NCBI GenBank assembly: GCA_947455465.1
Contig: CANGNS010000002.1
Location: 171,869 to 235,868, forward strand
From: Comamonadaceae bacterium
Lineage (GTDB): Bacteria > Pseudomonadota > Gammaproteobacteria > Burkholderiales > Burkholderiaceae_C
DNA: 64,000 nt
Direction of reading: 5' to 3'
The notes beneath the pieces are model-generated. The model ran no database searches and was not told where the DNA came from. It saw only the letters and a program-made list of their open reading frames with translations. The translations under genes and the position numbers were made by a program. Each line of letters opens with the position of its first letter. The stretch's first letter is position 1. This document shows, piece by piece, positions 18,819-28,716 of the stretch.

Positions 18819-19631
18819 CTAGGCGCCCACAATCCAGCCCTCCAGCGGGTCCACCTGCGCGGGCAAACCCCAGCCCGGCTGGCGCTGCGCCCACGCCGCT
18901 TGCACCAGGCAGAGCACGGCGTCCAGGGCATCGCCACTGGCGTCCTGGGCCAGGGCTTCGCGCTGTGCATGGCTCAGTTTGAGGGCGAGCCCCCAGCGGG
19001 TTTGGCCCAGCTCCAGGGCGTTGAGTAAGTCTTTGCGGGCGATCAGGCGGGCGCTGTCTTGTTTGGCTTTGTCATCGCTTTTATAGCTTTGGCTGCCCAG
19101 AACCTCGCGCGCCAGCATGCCCGGGTAGGCCTCCAGCGCCACCCGCGCGGCCTCGGGCTGCGCAGCCTGTAGGCCGGGAAAGTGCGCGCCCTGCGCCATC
19201 AGCAGGGGCACGCCAGCGTGCATCATGTAGGCCACCGGCGGGTTCACCCATTTCATCGACGGGCTGGAGCGCGCCGGAATATCGGTGGCGCGGTGGGCAA
19301 ACTTGGCGCCGGCGGGCCGGCTGTCGCAAAAGGCGGCAAAAGCATCGCGAATATGGGGACGCGACAAAGCGCAGTAATGCGCCATGCAGGCCTGCCAGTC
19401 TTGCGGCCAGTCCAGGGCTTGCACCAGGACGCGCGGCAGGCCAAAAGGCAGGTCAAAACCGCCCACCCAGGCGGGCGCTGCGGCCAAGGCCTGTGAAAAG
19501 GCATCCAGACTCGCCAAGCGCTCCAGGCGTTCTAAGCGCAGGCGTAGGCCGTCGCTGCGGCCCCAGGCCAGGACGATGTTTTTGCGGGCATTAGGGCTGC
19601 TGGAAAAATCGCAACCAAGCAGTTGCACCAT
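18819..19631 (-). CDS. DUF429 domain-containing protein
   Basis: A 270-residue cytoplasmic protein of the DUF429 family, whose activity is not established; the fold is predicted to be RNase H-like/nuclease-like. Conserved stretches seen are LGCDFSSSP at the N-terminus with the family aspartate, GGFDLPFGLPR, EAYPGMLAREVLG and the C-terminal DASGDALDAVLCLVQAAW. The gene follows the BLUF gene by 26 nt on the same strand and could be the third member of a folE-BLUF-DUF429 transcript. No membrane segment or signal is visible. Confidence 0.8.
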   Translation of the reverse strand: MVQLLGCDFSSSPNARKNIVLAWGRSDGLRLRLERLERLASLDAFSQALAAAPAWVGGFDLPFGLPRVLVQALDWPQDWQACMAHYCALSRPHIRDAFAAFCDSRPAGAKFAHRATDIPARSSPSMKWVNPPVAYMMHAGVPLLMAQGAHFPGLQAAQPEAARVALEAYPGMLAREVLGSQSYKSDDKAKQDSARLIARKDLLNALELGQTRWGLALKLSHAQREALAQDASGDALDAVLCLVQAAWAQRQPGWGLPAQVDPLEGWIVGA

Positions 19632-19657
19632 CGCGGGCGCCCCCGACTGCGCAGGGC

Positions 19658-20080
19658 TTAGGCCCGGCCGATGATGGAGGCCGTAGCCATCAACTCTTCG
19701 AGCAGCGCCAGGGACACCGAGCCCGAGACACTGTAAGGGTCAAACTCGGGCGTTTCCGAGTACTTGAGCAAGATGCTGGCGTTGAGCTTGGACATATTGA
19801 CCTGGCCCATGGTCCAGCCGCTAAAGCGCCGCTCGCGGATTTCTTCGTACAAGAGCAACACCACGTCGTTGTGGCGCGCGTCGCGCTGAATATGGCTGTA
19901 CAGCGCATTGACGGTGTTGCGTCCGCCTTCGATGGCCTGCAAAAAGATGCCTCCGCCATAGCAGAGAATGCCCGTAATGCCCAGGCCGGGGTTGCCCTGA
20001 CGAGACTGGGCCAAAATTTCTTCGATCGGAGCGGCCGCCGGATTGACGGCGCGGCTGGCATAGAGCAAACGGACCAGCAT
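19658..20080 (-). CDS. BLUF-domain blue-light sensor (single domain)
   Basis: A 140-residue protein that is essentially one BLUF domain, binding FAD and sensing blue light. All residues of the photocycle are present: Tyr7 (RLLYAS), Asn30 (QGNPGLGITG), Gln48 (IFLQAIEG), Trp89 and Met91 (WTMG); their spacing equals that of AppA (Tyr21, Asn45, Gln63, Trp104, Met106). There is no attached output domain; about 45 residues after the core may form the C-terminal helices. Short BLUF proteins act through protein partners. The start codon lies 3 nt after the folE stop, so it is very likely translated from the folE mRNA. Confidence 0.93.
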   Translation of the reverse strand: MLVRLLYASRAVNPAAAPIEEILAQSRQGNPGLGITGILCYGGGIFLQAIEGGRNTVNALYSHIQRDARHNDVVLLLYEEIRERRFSGWTMGQVNMSKLNASILLKYSETPEFDPYSVSGSVSLALLEELMATASIIGRA

Positions 20081-20083
20081 GGT

Positions 20084-20785
20084 TCAGCCTTTCTTGGGAA
20101 TGAGGGACAAAAACTCGCGGCGCAAATTGGGGTCCTTGAGGAAGACGCCGCGCATCACCGAATTGATCATTTTGCTGTCCATGTCTTTGACGCCGCGCCA
20201 AGACATGCAGTAATGGCTGGCCTCCATCACGATGGCCAGGCCGTCGGGCTGGGTTTTTTCCTGGATCAGGTCGGCCAGTTGGACGACTGCCTCTTCCTGG
20301 ATTTGCGGGCGGCCCATGACCCACTCGGCCAGACGGGCGTATTTGCTCAGGCCGATCACATTGGTGTGCTCATTGGGCAGCACGCCGATCCAGATGCTGC
20401 CGATCACCGGGCAAAAATGGTGGCTGCAGGCGCTGCGCACCGTAATCGGGCCGACGATCATCAGCTCGTTCAGGTGCTCGGCATTGGGGAACTCGGTGAT
20501 GGCTGGGGCGGCCACATAGCGGCCGCGAAACACCTCGTTGAGGTACATCTTGGCAACCCGGCGGGCGGTGTTGGCCGTGTTGTGGTCGTTCTCGGTGTCG
20601 ATCACCAGGCTGTCGAGCACGCCGCGCATTTTGACTTCCACCTCGTCGAGCAAGGCCGCCAACTCGCCCGGCTCGATGAAGTCAGCGATGTTGTCATTGG
20701 CGTTGAAACGCTTGCGCGCGGCAGCGATACGCTCTCGAATTTTGACGGAAACCGGGGTTCCAACGTCCTCGTCTGATGGTTGCAT
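20084..20785 (-). CDS. folE: GTP cyclohydrolase I
   Basis: FolE converts GTP to 7,8-dihydroneopterin triphosphate, the entry into tetrahydrofolate synthesis. The 233-residue protein has the zinc site (TVRSACSHHFCPVIG, with cysteine and histidines), the GLSKYARL block, EASHYCMSWRGVKD with the second zinc cysteine, and a conserved allosteric/oligomer region TANTARRVAKMYLNE. The N-terminus is uncertain: I use ATG 20785, while a TTG eight codons upstream (20809) is also open; neither has a good ribosome binding site. The BLUF gene follows after 3 nt, so blue-light sensing and pterin synthesis are encoded on one mRNA. Confidence 0.95.
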   Translation of the reverse strand: MQPSDEDVGTPVSVKIRERIAAARKRFNANDNIADFIEPGELAALLDEVEVKMRGVLDSLVIDTENDHNTANTARRVAKMYLNEVFRGRYVAAPAITEFPNAEHLNELMIVGPITVRSACSHHFCPVIGSIWIGVLPNEHTNVIGLSKYARLAEWVMGRPQIQEEAVVQLADLIQEKTQPDGLAIVMEASHYCMSWRGVKDMDSKMINSVMRGVFLKDPNLRREFLSLIPKKG

Positions 20786-20904
20786 AGCGGGGTTTTTTGT
20801 GACTGACAAACCATGTTACCAGCGTTTACCCAGGCCGCTCTAGGCCTGCCCAGCGGCCTGACGGCATGCAGGGGCAATCCAAGGTTTGCGCAAGCGGCAG
20901 CCGT

Positions 20905-22119
20905 TCAATAACGCCGGCCAATTACAAAAACCCCCAGCCGCATGACCGCCAGGGCGGCCAAGTCCAGGGTGCGTTGCCACACATTGCGCGCCAGATAACG
21001 CGCCGGCTGCACCTGCAAGGACTGGCGCTGCAGCGCGTCCATCAGGCGCTCGCGCAGCGCCTGCGCAAATGGCGCATCGCGCACCACCACATTGGCCTCG
21101 CGCGCCAGCAACAAACTCAAAGGGTCCAGGTTGGACGAGCCCACCGTCGCCCACCGTCCATCGATCACCGCCACTTTGGCATGCAAAAAACCGCCCTGGT
21201 ATTCATGGATTTGCACGCCCGCAGCCAGCAAACTGCCATACACCGCCCGGGCGCCGTGGAACTGCATAAAGTACTCATAGCGCCCCTGCAACAGCACGAT
21301 GACCTGCACGCCCCGGCGTGCTGCGTGTTCTAGGGCGGTGCGCAGCTTGCGTCCGGGCATGAAATAGGCATTGGCAATAAGCACCTCGCGCCGGGCATGG
21401 CCGATCGCCTGGCGGTAGGCGCGCTCGATGCGGCTGCGGTTGCGCAGGTTGTCGCGCAGCACCAAGGCCGCCGCTACGGTGGCGGGCACCGCTTGCACCG
21501 GCGGCAGCGCGGCGGGGGCCGCTGCCGGCTCCAAGGCCGCTTGCCAATGGCGCCGCGCGGCGCTCCACTGGCGTGTCTCCAGCTGCAGCGCAAACTCCAG
21601 CCGCGTCCAAAAGCGCTGCATCAGGGCCTGCACATCATGGACCAAAGGGCCGTGCACCTGGACCGCAAAGTCCAGCCGGGGCGACTCCAGGGCCCCGTAG
21701 TGCGGGTCCCAATAGTCGTCGAGCACATTGATGCCGCCGCAAAAAGCCACCAAACCGTCCACCACGCACAGCTTGCGGTGCAATCGGCGCCAGCGCACGG
21801 GGAAAAACACATCCCAATAGCCCAGCGGTGAAAACCGGTGCCATTGCACCCCGGCCGCCTGCAAGCGGGCCAGCCACGGCGCGGGGGGCGCGGGCGTGCC
21901 GATGCCGTCCACCACCACATACACCGCCACACCGCGCAGAGCGGCGCGCTCCAAAGCCAGGGCCAGGGCCTCGCCCTGGCGGTCAAAGGCGTAGATATAG
22001 GTTTCCAGCCGCACCTCGGTGTGGCTGCGCTCAATGGACTGCACCACGGCGGCGAACAACTCGTCAGCGCCCTGCAACAAATGCAGGTGGTGGCGCGCAC
22101 GCAAATGCACGGCATTCAT
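20905..22119 (-). CDS. clsB: Phospholipase D family protein, cardiolipin synthase B type
   Basis: A 404-residue protein with two HKD motifs of the phospholipase D superfamily: HRKLCVVDG at about residue 114 and HAKVAVIDG at about residue 316, each followed by the GG/GSxN signature (FCGGINVLDDY and GSSNLDPLSL). It lacks N-terminal membrane helices and matches ClsB, which condenses phosphatidylglycerol or related lipids to cardiolipin at the inner membrane. Its ATG overlaps the TGA of the upstream EEP hydrolase gene (ATGA at 22116-22119); this EEP-clsB coupling resembles the ybhP-clsB (ybhO) pair of E. coli. Confidence 0.9.
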   Translation of the reverse strand: MNAVHLRARHHLHLLQGADELFAAVVQSIERSHTEVRLETYIYAFDRQGEALALALERAALRGVAVYVVVDGIGTPAPPAPWLARLQAAGVQWHRFSPLGYWDVFFPVRWRRLHRKLCVVDGLVAFCGGINVLDDYWDPHYGALESPRLDFAVQVHGPLVHDVQALMQRFWTRLEFALQLETRQWSAARRHWQAALEPAAAPAALPPVQAVPATVAAALVLRDNLRNRSRIERAYRQAIGHARREVLIANAYFMPGRKLRTALEHAARRGVQVIVLLQGRYEYFMQFHGARAVYGSLLAAGVQIHEYQGGFLHAKVAVIDGRWATVGSSNLDPLSLLLAREANVVVRDAPFAQALRERLMDALQRQSLQVQPARYLARNVWQRTLDLAALAVMRLGVFVIGRRY

Positions 22120-22865
22120 GGTGCGGGCAGCGGTGCAAAATCAAACTCGGCGACCAAAGGCAGGTGGTCCGACATGCGCGCCCAGGGCCCGCCCCGGGGC
22201 ACATGCTGGCGCAAACACACCAGGCCGCGCGTGTAAATATGGTCCAGCGCCAGCAAGGGCAGCCTCGACGGAAAAGTCGGCAAACTGTGCTGCGCCGGTG
22301 GCGCCAGCCCCACGCGGGCCAGCGCTTGGCGCACCGAGGGGCCCCACTCATTGAAGTCACCGGCCACGATCAGCGCCTGGCCTACCGGCACCTCGCGCTC
22401 AATAAACGCACACACCTGCTGCAATTGGCGCAACCGCCCGGCGCGCAATAGGCCCAAGTGCAAAACCAACACATGCACCCTCTGCCCGCGCACCTCCAGG
22501 GTGCTGTGCAAGAGGCCACGTTGCTCGAAGCGGTGGTCCGAAATGTCCTCGTGCTGGTGGTGCAAAACCGGCCAGCGTGAAAGCAGCGCATTGCCGTGCT
22601 CGCCATGGCGGGTGATGGCGTTGGTGCGGTAGACGGCGGTGTAGCCCTGGGGCGCCAAAAAATCGGCGTGGCCTTGGGCTGGCCATTGGGCAAAAAACTG
22701 CGCCTCGCGGTGGTTGAGCTTGCGCACCTCCTGCAGGCACACCAGATCGGCGTTCAGACGGGCGATAGCGCTGCGCAGGTTGTGGATTTCCAGCCGGCGC
22801 GCCGGCCCCAGGCCACGTACACCCTTATGGATGTTGTAACTGACCACGCGCAAAGCTTTGTCCAT
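22116..22865 (-). CDS. Endonuclease/exonuclease/phosphatase family protein (YbhP-like)
   Basis: A 249-residue member of the EEP metal-dependent phosphoesterase superfamily. Motifs are SYNIHKG near the N-terminus, CLQEVRK with the metal-binding glutamate, LVLHLGL, AGDFNEW with the catalytic Asp-Asn pair and MSDHLPL with the C-terminal Asp-His. The substrate is unknown; because it is translationally coupled to clsB, as ybhP is to ybhO in E. coli, a lipid-related phosphodiester is plausible. I start at ATG 22865; a GTG five codons upstream (22880) is an alternative. No signal peptide is seen. Confidence 0.88.
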   Translation of the reverse strand: MDKALRVVSYNIHKGVRGLGPARRLEIHNLRSAIARLNADLVCLQEVRKLNHREAQFFAQWPAQGHADFLAPQGYTAVYRTNAITRHGEHGNALLSRWPVLHHQHEDISDHRFEQRGLLHSTLEVRGQRVHVLVLHLGLLRAGRLRQLQQVCAFIEREVPVGQALIVAGDFNEWGPSVRQALARVGLAPPAQHSLPTFPSRLPLLALDHIYTRGLVCLRQHVPRGGPWARMSDHLPLVAEFDFAPLPAP

Positions 22866-22933
22866 GGGCCGATTGTGCACGTCCGGCCCCGCCTGCCCGG
22901 GCTTGTGGCCCTCGCTACACTTGGGCTCAGCCT

Positions 22934-23539
22934 ATGTACGTCTTGGTATTTTTTGCCTTTCTGGCCTTTTCCCTGCAAATGCGCAACTCCCTGGAGCAGC
23001 GGCGCAGGGTGCTTTTGCTCGGGCATTTTTTGCGCCGCTACCAGATCGAGACGCTGATGCAAAACCTGGTCGACGGGTATTTGCGGGCGCTGTGCGAGCG
23101 CGATACCGAGCGCCGCGCGGCCATTTGGACAGTGCTCGACCACACCGAGTCCCAGCTGCTGGGGCAAGTGCAAAACCTCATTGGCGACATGGGTGAGGCC
23201 GACCCGCGCCAATGGCAAGCCAGTACCTTGGGTCTGGGCCTGCCGCTGGCCACGCACTGGGCGCGGGCATCGACCTTTGATTTGCGCAAGTTGCTGCGCG
23301 TGCACGCCGATGGCATGGCCGCCGTCATGGCCAACAACGACGGCCTGTCGCAGCGCGACCGCGCCTACCGCCTGTGCGCGGAACTCTTGCTGCTGCAGCA
23401 CAGCTGCCACTGGTATTGCAAATCGCGCTGGGTGGCCTCGGCGCGCATGCTGGCGCGGCACCAAACACACTACGCCCAGCTGTTGGAGGCCGTATCGCCA
23501 GCGACACGGGCCTCCTACGCCCGGTTGACGGGCATCTGA
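22934..23539 (+). CDS. Conserved hypothetical protein with N-terminal membrane helix
   Basis: A 201-residue protein I cannot assign. Residues 1-15 are hydrophobic (MYVLVFFAFLAFSLQ) and form a possible membrane anchor; the rest is soluble, helical in appearance and rich in Leu, Arg and Ala, with a Cys/Trp-rich segment LLQHSCHWYCKSRWVAS near residue 160. The frame has the codon usage of its neighbours and starts 68 nt from the divergent EEP gene, which supports it as real. It converges with aspS; a GC-rich hairpin lies between them. Confidence 0.65.
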   Translation: MYVLVFFAFLAFSLQMRNSLEQRRRVLLLGHFLRRYQIETLMQNLVDGYLRALCERDTERRAAIWTVLDHTESQLLGQVQNLIGDMGEADPRQWQASTLGLGLPLATHWARASTFDLRKLLRVHADGMAAVMANNDGLSQRDRAYRLCAELLLLQHSCHWYCKSRWVASARMLARHQTHYAQLLEAVSPATRASYARLTGI

Positions 23540-23551
23540 TGGGCGTTTGAA

Positions 23552-23568
23552 GGGCGCGGGCCGCGCCC
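23552..23568. terminator. GC hairpin between convergent genes
   Basis: A perfect 7-bp GC stem with a 3-base loop occupies the 33-nt gap between the convergent stops at 23539 and 23573. There is no T-run on either strand, so it is only a possible bidirectional pause or terminator element. Confidence 0.35.
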
Positions 23569-23572
23569 CGCC

Positions 23573-25384
23573 TTAGGCCTTGGCCGCGTCCAGGTTGCGC
23601 AGGCGGATGTGCAACTCGCGCAACTGCTTTTCGTCCACCGGGCTGGGGGCCTGGGTGAGCAAGCACTGGGCGCGCTGGGTTTTGGGGAAGGCAATCACAT
23701 CGCGGATAGATTCGGCGCCGGTCATCAAGGTGATGATGCGGTCCAGGCCAAACGCCAAGCCGCCGTGCGGAGGCGCGCCGTACTGCAAGGCATCGAGCAA
23801 AAAGCCGAATTTGAGCTGCGCCTCTTCAGGCGTTATTTTCAGGGCGTCAAACACTTTTTGCTGTACATCGGCGCGGTGGATACGCACCGAGCCGCCGCCC
23901 ATTTCCCAGCCGTTCAGGACCATGTCATAGCCTTTGGAAATGCATTTTTCCGGGGCGGTGACCATCCAGTCCTCGTGGCCATCTTTGGGGGCGGTAAAGG
24001 GGTGGTGCGTGGCGGTGTAGCGCTGGGCTTCTTCGTCGAACTCGAACATGGGGAAGTCCACCACCCACAGCGGCGCCCAGCCTTTTTCGAATAATCCGTT
24101 GTTTTTGCCAAATTCGCTGTGGCCAATTTTGATGCGCAGCGCACCAATCGCGTCGTTGACGATCTTGGCCTTGTCGGCGCCAAAGAAAATCAGATCGCCG
24201 TCTTGCGCGCCTGTGCGCTTAAGCACCTCGGCAATGGCAGCGTCATGGATGTTTTTGACGATGGGGCTTTGCAAGCCATCGCGTCCCTTGGCCAGCTCGT
24301 TGACCTTGATGTAGGCCAGGCCTTTGGCGCCGTAAATTTTGACAAACTCGGTGTAGGCGTCGATTTCGCCACGGCTTAAGCCACCGTTTTCGCGGGCGCC
24401 GCCCGGTACGCGCAAGGCCACCACGCGGCCGCCTTTCATCGTCGCCGCACCCGAGAAAACCTTGAAGTCCACGTCCTTCATGACGTCGGTCATCTCGGTA
24501 AATTGCAGCTTGACGCGCAAATCGGGCTTATCCGAGCCGTAGATGTGCATGGCGTCCGCGTAGCTCATGACCGGGAAGGCGCCCAGGTCCACGCCGATGG
24601 TGTTTTTGAACACCGTGGTGATCATGCCCTGGAACATGTCGCGAATTTCTTCCTCGCCCAAAAATGAGGTCTCGATATCGATCTGGGTGAATTCGGGCTG
24701 GCGGTCGGCGCGCAAATCTTCATCACGGAAGCACTTGGTGATTTGGTAGTAGCGGTCAAAGCCGGCCACCATCAGCAACTGCTTGAACAATTGTGGGGAC
24801 TGCGGCAGCGCAAAAAACTGCCCGTCATGCACCCGGCTGGGCACCAGGTAGTCGCGCGCGCCCTCGGGTGTGCTCTTGGTGAGCATGGGCGTTTCAATGT
24901 CGACAAAGCCGTTGGCGTCCAAAAACTTACGCACTTCCATAGACACGCGGTAGCGCAGCATCAGGTTGTTTTGCATATAGGGGCGGCGCAGGTCCAGAAC
25001 ACGGTGCGTCAGGCGCGTGGTTTCCGAGAGGTTGTCCTCGTCGATCTGGAAAGGCGGTGTGACCGAGGGGTTGAGCACCGTCAGGGTATGGCACAAAACC
25101 TCAATCTTGCCGCTTTGGAGGTTGTCGTTGACCGTACCCTCGGGGCGCGCGCGCACCAAGCCTTGGACTTGGATGCAAAACTCATTGCGCAGGTCTTCGG
25201 CGATGGCAAACATCTCGGCGCGGTCCGGGTCGCAGACCACTTGCACATAGCCTTCGCGGTCGCGCAGGTCGACAAAAATCACGCCGCCATGGTCGCGCCG
25301 ACGGTTGACCCAGCCGCACAAGGAGACGGTTTGGCCCAACAGGGCTTCGGTCACAAGACCACAATAATGCGAGCGCATAGCCAT
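23573..25384 (-). CDS. aspS: Aspartate-tRNA ligase
   Basis: A 603-residue class II aminoacyl-tRNA synthetase of the bacterial AspRS type. It has the N-terminal OB-fold ([18 protein letters not shown]), motif 2 in [19 protein letters not shown], the bacterial GAD insertion in the middle (about residues 290-420) and motif 3 in [10 protein letters not shown]. The length is normal. MAMRSHYCG at 25384 is used as start; the internal methionine two codons later is possible. Whether the enzyme is discriminating or also charges tRNA-Asn cannot be judged here. It follows the DUF502 gene by 17 nt. Confidence 0.97.
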   Translation of the reverse strand: MAMRSHYCGLVTEALLGQTVSLCGWVNRRRDHGGVIFVDLRDREGYVQVVCDPDRAEMFAIAEDLRNEFCIQVQGLVRARPEGTVNDNLQSGKIEVLCHTLTVLNPSVTPPFQIDEDNLSETTRLTHRVLDLRRPYMQNNLMLRYRVSMEVRKFLDANGFVDIETPMLTKSTPEGARDYLVPSRVHDGQFFALPQSPQLFKQLLMVAGFDRYYQITKCFRDEDLRADRQPEFTQIDIETSFLGEEEIRDMFQGMITTVFKNTIGVDLGAFPVMSYADAMHIYGSDKPDLRVKLQFTEMTDVMKDVDFKVFSGAATMKGGRVVALRVPGGARENGGLSRGEIDAYTEFVKIYGAKGLAYIKVNELAKGRDGLQSPIVKNIHDAAIAEVLKRTGAQDGDLIFFGADKAKIVNDAIGALRIKIGHSEFGKNNGLFEKGWAPLWVVDFPMFEFDEEAQRYTATHHPFTAPKDGHEDWMVTAPEKCISKGYDMVLNGWEMGGGSVRIHRADVQQKVFDALKITPEEAQLKFGFLLDALQYGAPPHGGLAFGLDRIITLMTGAESIRDVIAFPKTQRAQCLLTQAPSPVDEKQLRELHIRLRNLDAAKA

Positions 25385-25401
25385 AAGGTGCTTTCCCTGC
25401 C

Positions 25402-26073
25402 TCAATGGGCAGCCTGGTTTGAATGAGAGGTGTTCGGTGGGTTGGCGTCGGCGTGCACCGCTGGCGAGACCGCGCCCATAGAAATAACGTAAGTGAGCGC
25501 CTCGTCAACGCTCATAGCCAATTCAATCACGTCGGCGCGCGGCAAGAGCAAAAAATAGCCGCCGGTCGGGTTGGGCGTCGTGGGCACGTAGACGCTGATC
25601 AGGTCGCCGGGCAGGTGCGCGGCAACTTCGCCATCGGGCACACCGGTCTGAAAAGCAATCGTCCACGTGCCGGGGCGCGGAAACTGCACCAAAACAGCGG
25701 TCCGAAACGCATTGCCATTGCTGGAAAACAGCGTGTCCGATACTTTTTTGACACTGTTGTAAATCGACTTGACCACCGGAATATGGGTGAACATCCGGTC
25801 CCATTGCTTGAGCCACCAGCGTCCGGCCACGTTGGAGACCAGCGCGCCAGTCAAGAGCATGAAGCCCAGCACCAGCACCACGCCCAAGCCAGGGATATGG
25901 GCCAGCTTTTCCAAGGACTGCGCAAATTCGTCGGAACTGAGCGCCGACACCGCCATCAACAGCCGGGCGAACAGGCCGTCCAGCACATTCATCATCCACA
26001 GCAGAACCCAGATGGTGATCGCCAGGGGCAACCACACCATCAATCCGGTTAGCAGGTATTTTTTTATGGGCAC
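25402..26073 (-). CDS. DUF502 inner-membrane protein
   Basis: A 223-residue membrane protein of family DUF502. Two hydrophobic segments are clear (about residues 4-30, [20 protein letters not shown], and 61-81, [18 protein letters not shown]), followed by the conserved soluble half with [19 protein letters not shown] and [15 protein letters not shown]. The function is unknown. I prefer GTG 26073, which has a GAGAG ribosome binding site and matches the family N-terminus. An in-frame GTG at 26115 would overlap the FmdB stop (GTGA) and add 14 residues. The FmdB-DUF502-aspS order is typical of this bacterial group. Confidence 0.88.
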   Translation of the reverse strand: MPIKKYLLTGLMVWLPLAITIWVLLWMMNVLDGLFARLLMAVSALSSDEFAQSLEKLAHIPGLGVVLVLGFMLLTGALVSNVAGRWWLKQWDRMFTHIPVVKSIYNSVKKVSDTLFSSNGNAFRTAVLVQFPRPGTWTIAFQTGVPDGEVAAHLPGDLISVYVPTTPNPTGGYFLLLPRADVIELAMSVDEALTYVISMGAVSPAVHADANPPNTSHSNQAAH

Positions 26074-26111
26074 GGGACTCTCTCGGCGCGGCGCTGGGGG
26101 TGTTTGCGGCT

Positions 26112-26465
26112 TCACGTCGAGGCCGCAGGTGCAGCGCTCGAGGTGGCAGGTGTTGCAGGGGCAGCCGCCGCTACCGGGGCCGCTGCCGTGGTGGGGGCGG
26201 CCGTGCCAGCGGCCTCTGTGCTGGCAGTGGCAGCGGGCGCGACAGCGCCCGTGGCCGGTTTGTCACCCGCCGCGTCCGCTTTACCGCCGCGAAAATCCGT
26301 GACATACCAACCCGTACCCTTGAGCTGAAAACCTGCTGCCGTCACCTGCTTTTGAAACGCGGCCTGTCCGCAGGACGGGCAGTCACTGAGCGGGTCGTCC
26401 GAGATTTTTTGCAAAACGTCCTTGGCAAATCCGCAGGAATCGCACTTATAGGCGTAGATGGGCAT
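26112..26465 (-). CDS. FmdB family zinc-ribbon protein with Ala/Pro-rich tail
   Basis: A 117-residue protein. Residues 1-45 are the FmdB putative regulatory zinc ribbon: MPIYAYKCDSCG with cysteines 8 and 11, and CPSCG with cysteines 29 and 32. The following FQLKGTGWYVTDF segment is typical of the Burkholderiales members. The last 50 residues are almost only Ala, Pro and Thr and are presumably disordered. FmdB-type proteins are often called transcriptional regulators, but this is poorly supported. It is the first of the FmdB-DUF502-aspS group. Confidence 0.88.
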   Translation of the reverse strand: MPIYAYKCDSCGFAKDVLQKISDDPLSDCPSCGQAAFQKQVTAAGFQLKGTGWYVTDFRGGKADAAGDKPATGAVAPAATASTEAAGTAAPTTAAAPVAAAAPATPATSSAAPAAST

Positions 26466-26516
26466 AGCGAGGGGCCTTTAGCGGTCAGGTGGCAAAGCCT
26501 TTCATTATAGTTTGGC

Positions 26517-28094
26517 CTAGTGCCAGAGCCGTAGTTGCCCCAGGGCGGCGGTCAGCACCACCCCCATCAGAAAACCAGCGGCCGCCCACAAAGCGCCTTG
26601 AAGTAGGCGGTGGGTTTTTTGCTGCTGCGCCAGCAGGCGCAGCAAAGCGGTTTGCTGTGCGGCGTCCTGGCTGGGCCGCTGCAGGTAGGTTTGCAGCAAA
26701 ACCGGCAGCTGCGGCAAGATCTTGGCGTACTGGGGCGCCTGCTGCTGCAGCTCGGCCCAGAGCTTGCGCGGCCCCAGCTGCTCGGACATCCAGCGCTCCA
26801 AAAACGGCTTGGCGGTGGCCCACAAGTCCAAATCGGGGTCGAGCTGTCGGCCCAGGCCCTCGATATTGAGCAGGGTTTTTTGTAACAGGACCAGCTGGGG
26901 CTGGATTTCGACATGAAAGCGGCGCGAGGTCTGGAACAGGCGCAAAAGCACCATGCCCAGCGAAATTTCTTTCAGCGGCCGGTCAAAGTAGGGCTCGCAG
27001 ACGGCACGCACCGCCGCCTCCAGTTCATCGACCCGGGTGGCCGCCGGCACCCAGCCCGAGGCGATGTGCAGTTCGGCCACGCGTTTGTAGTCACGCCGGA
27101 AAAAGGCCACAAAATTTTGCGCCAGGTACTCTTTATCCACCTCGGTGAGCGAGCCGACGATGCCAAAGTCCAGCGAAATGTAGCGCCCCAGCGTCAGGGG
27201 CGCCAGGCTGACCTGGATATTGCCAGGGTGCATATCGGCGTGGAAAAAGCCGTCGCGAAACACTTGGGTGAAAAACAGTGTCACTCCGTCGCGCGCCAGT
27301 TTGGCGATATCCACGCCTGCTGCGCGCAGCGTCTCGACCTGGCTGATCGGTACGCCGTGCATGCGCTCCATCACCAGCACCTCGGTGGTGCACAAGTCCC
27401 AGTACATCTCCGGAATCATGACCAGGCCCAGGCCCTCCATATTGCGGCGCAACTGGGCGGCGCTGGAGGCTTCGCGGATCAGGTCCAGCTCGTCGTGCAG
27501 GTATTTGTCAAATTCGGCGACCACTTCACGGGGTTTGAGGCGCCGCCCGTCCTCGGACCAGCCCTCAATCAGCCCGGCCATCCAGCGCATCAGGCCCAAA
27601 TCCTGGTCGATAGCGCCTAGCATGCCCGGGCGCAAAACCTTGATCGCCACCTCGCGCTCCTGGCCATGGCGGTCGCGCATCAGGCCAAAGTGCACCTGCG
27701 CAATCGAGGCGCTGGCCACCGGCACGCGGTCAAACTGAATAAATACATCGGCAATCGGTTTACCCAGTGATTTTTCAATGGCGGCGACCGCCAGGTCCGA
27801 GTCAAACGGCGGCACCTGGTCTTGCAGTTTGGCCAGCTCATCGGCAATATCCACCGGCAACAGGTCGCGCCGGGTGGAGATAACTTGGCCCAGTTTCACA
27901 AAAATCGGCCCCAAATGCTCCAATGCCATGCGCAGACGCGCGCCGCGCGCTTGATGCGCCATGGAGCCTGCGGGCAAAAGCCATTTCAACAGTCCGAGCG
28001 CGCGGCCACGGGGCAGACTCTCCAAGAGCAGGGTGTGCAGCCCGTAGCGAAACACCACGTAAGCAATGAACAGCCCGCGCGAGAGGCGGTTCAT
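26517..28094 (-). CDS. ubiB: UbiB, ubiquinone biosynthesis atypical kinase/ATPase
   Basis: A 525-residue ABC1/ADCK (UbiB) family protein needed for ubiquinone synthesis; it has ATPase activity and probably helps extract hydrophobic intermediates from the membrane. The KxGQ motif is [16 protein letters not shown] (about residues 65-80), followed by [21 protein letters not shown] with the lysine, the HADMHPGNI catalytic loop and LDFGIVG. The C-terminus ends in a membrane helix pair ([19 protein letters not shown]). The start overlaps the stop of ubiJ (ATGA, 28091-28094), the conserved ubiE-ubiJ-ubiB arrangement, here with a Tim44 gene inserted. Confidence 0.96.
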   Translation of the reverse strand: MNRLSRGLFIAYVVFRYGLHTLLLESLPRGRALGLLKWLLPAGSMAHQARGARLRMALEHLGPIFVKLGQVISTRRDLLPVDIADELAKLQDQVPPFDSDLAVAAIEKSLGKPIADVFIQFDRVPVASASIAQVHFGLMRDRHGQEREVAIKVLRPGMLGAIDQDLGLMRWMAGLIEGWSEDGRRLKPREVVAEFDKYLHDELDLIREASSAAQLRRNMEGLGLVMIPEMYWDLCTTEVLVMERMHGVPISQVETLRAAGVDIAKLARDGVTLFFTQVFRDGFFHADMHPGNIQVSLAPLTLGRYISLDFGIVGSLTEVDKEYLAQNFVAFFRRDYKRVAELHIASGWVPAATRVDELEAAVRAVCEPYFDRPLKEISLGMVLLRLFQTSRRFHVEIQPQLVLLQKTLLNIEGLGRQLDPDLDLWATAKPFLERWMSEQLGPRKLWAELQQQAPQYAKILPQLPVLLQTYLQRPSQDAAQQTALLRLLAQQQKTHRLLQGALWAAAGFLMGVVLTAALGQLRLWH

Positions 28095-28651
28095 ACCTGG
28101 CTTTCCGGGGCGCTGGCCGATGCGGCAAAAGGTGCGCGGCTGGGCACAAAACGGCGTAGGGCTTGCGCCATTTGGCGGCCGATGTCGCACAGACCGTGCG
28201 CGGGCACGTCGCCCACGATACGCGCCAGATCGGCCTCGATATCCCAACGCACGTGGTCAATCAGCCAATTCATGTCAGCGGCCAGTTGCACATCGCCTTG
28301 CACCTGCACCTCGGGCTTGGCGCCTTCGAGCAGGGGGGCCACCAGTTCCCACGGCGTGGCGGCGGGCAAGGTCAAAGACAGGTCGGTGGTATCCGTGGCG
28401 CGTTCCAATTGCAATAGCCCGGCCGGGCTGATACGCACCTGGAAATGAAAATCCTGCCACTGCACCCGCACGACGCGGCCCTGCTGGCGCACCAAGCGCT
28501 CCATGGCCAAAGGCTCTTGCATCAGCACATGGTTAAGGAGCAAAACCAGGCGGCCCTGCACCTCAGCAACAGCCCAATCGGGCGGCGTAAGCGCAGGGGG
28601 CAAGCGCGCAAACAGACTTTGCGCAAAGGAAAAAGGTGACGGTGTGGCCAT
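28091..28651 (-). CDS. ubiJ: UbiJ, SCP2-domain ubiquinone biosynthesis accessory factor
   Basis: A 186-residue protein with an SCP2-type lipid-binding domain ([19 protein letters not shown] and [12 protein letters not shown]...[19 protein letters not shown]). UbiJ is a scaffold of the cytosolic Ubi complex and binds ubiquinone intermediates. The second half contains [20 protein letters not shown] sequence, the conserved C-terminal part of UbiJ. It is translationally coupled to ubiB by an ATGA overlap and lies 65 nt downstream of the Tim44 gene. The assignment follows from the domain plus this position. Confidence 0.9.
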   Translation of the reverse strand: MATPSPFSFAQSLFARLPPALTPPDWAVAEVQGRLVLLLNHVLMQEPLAMERLVRQQGRVVRVQWQDFHFQVRISPAGLLQLERATDTTDLSLTLPAATPWELVAPLLEGAKPEVQVQGDVQLAADMNWLIDHVRWDIEADLARIVGDVPAHGLCDIGRQMAQALRRFVPSRAPFAASASAPESQV

Positions 28652-28716
28652 AGGCGCTGATTATTCCCCATAAGGCATGCGCCCGCGGCACGCCCCAGGC
28701 ACTGGCGCCAAACCGT

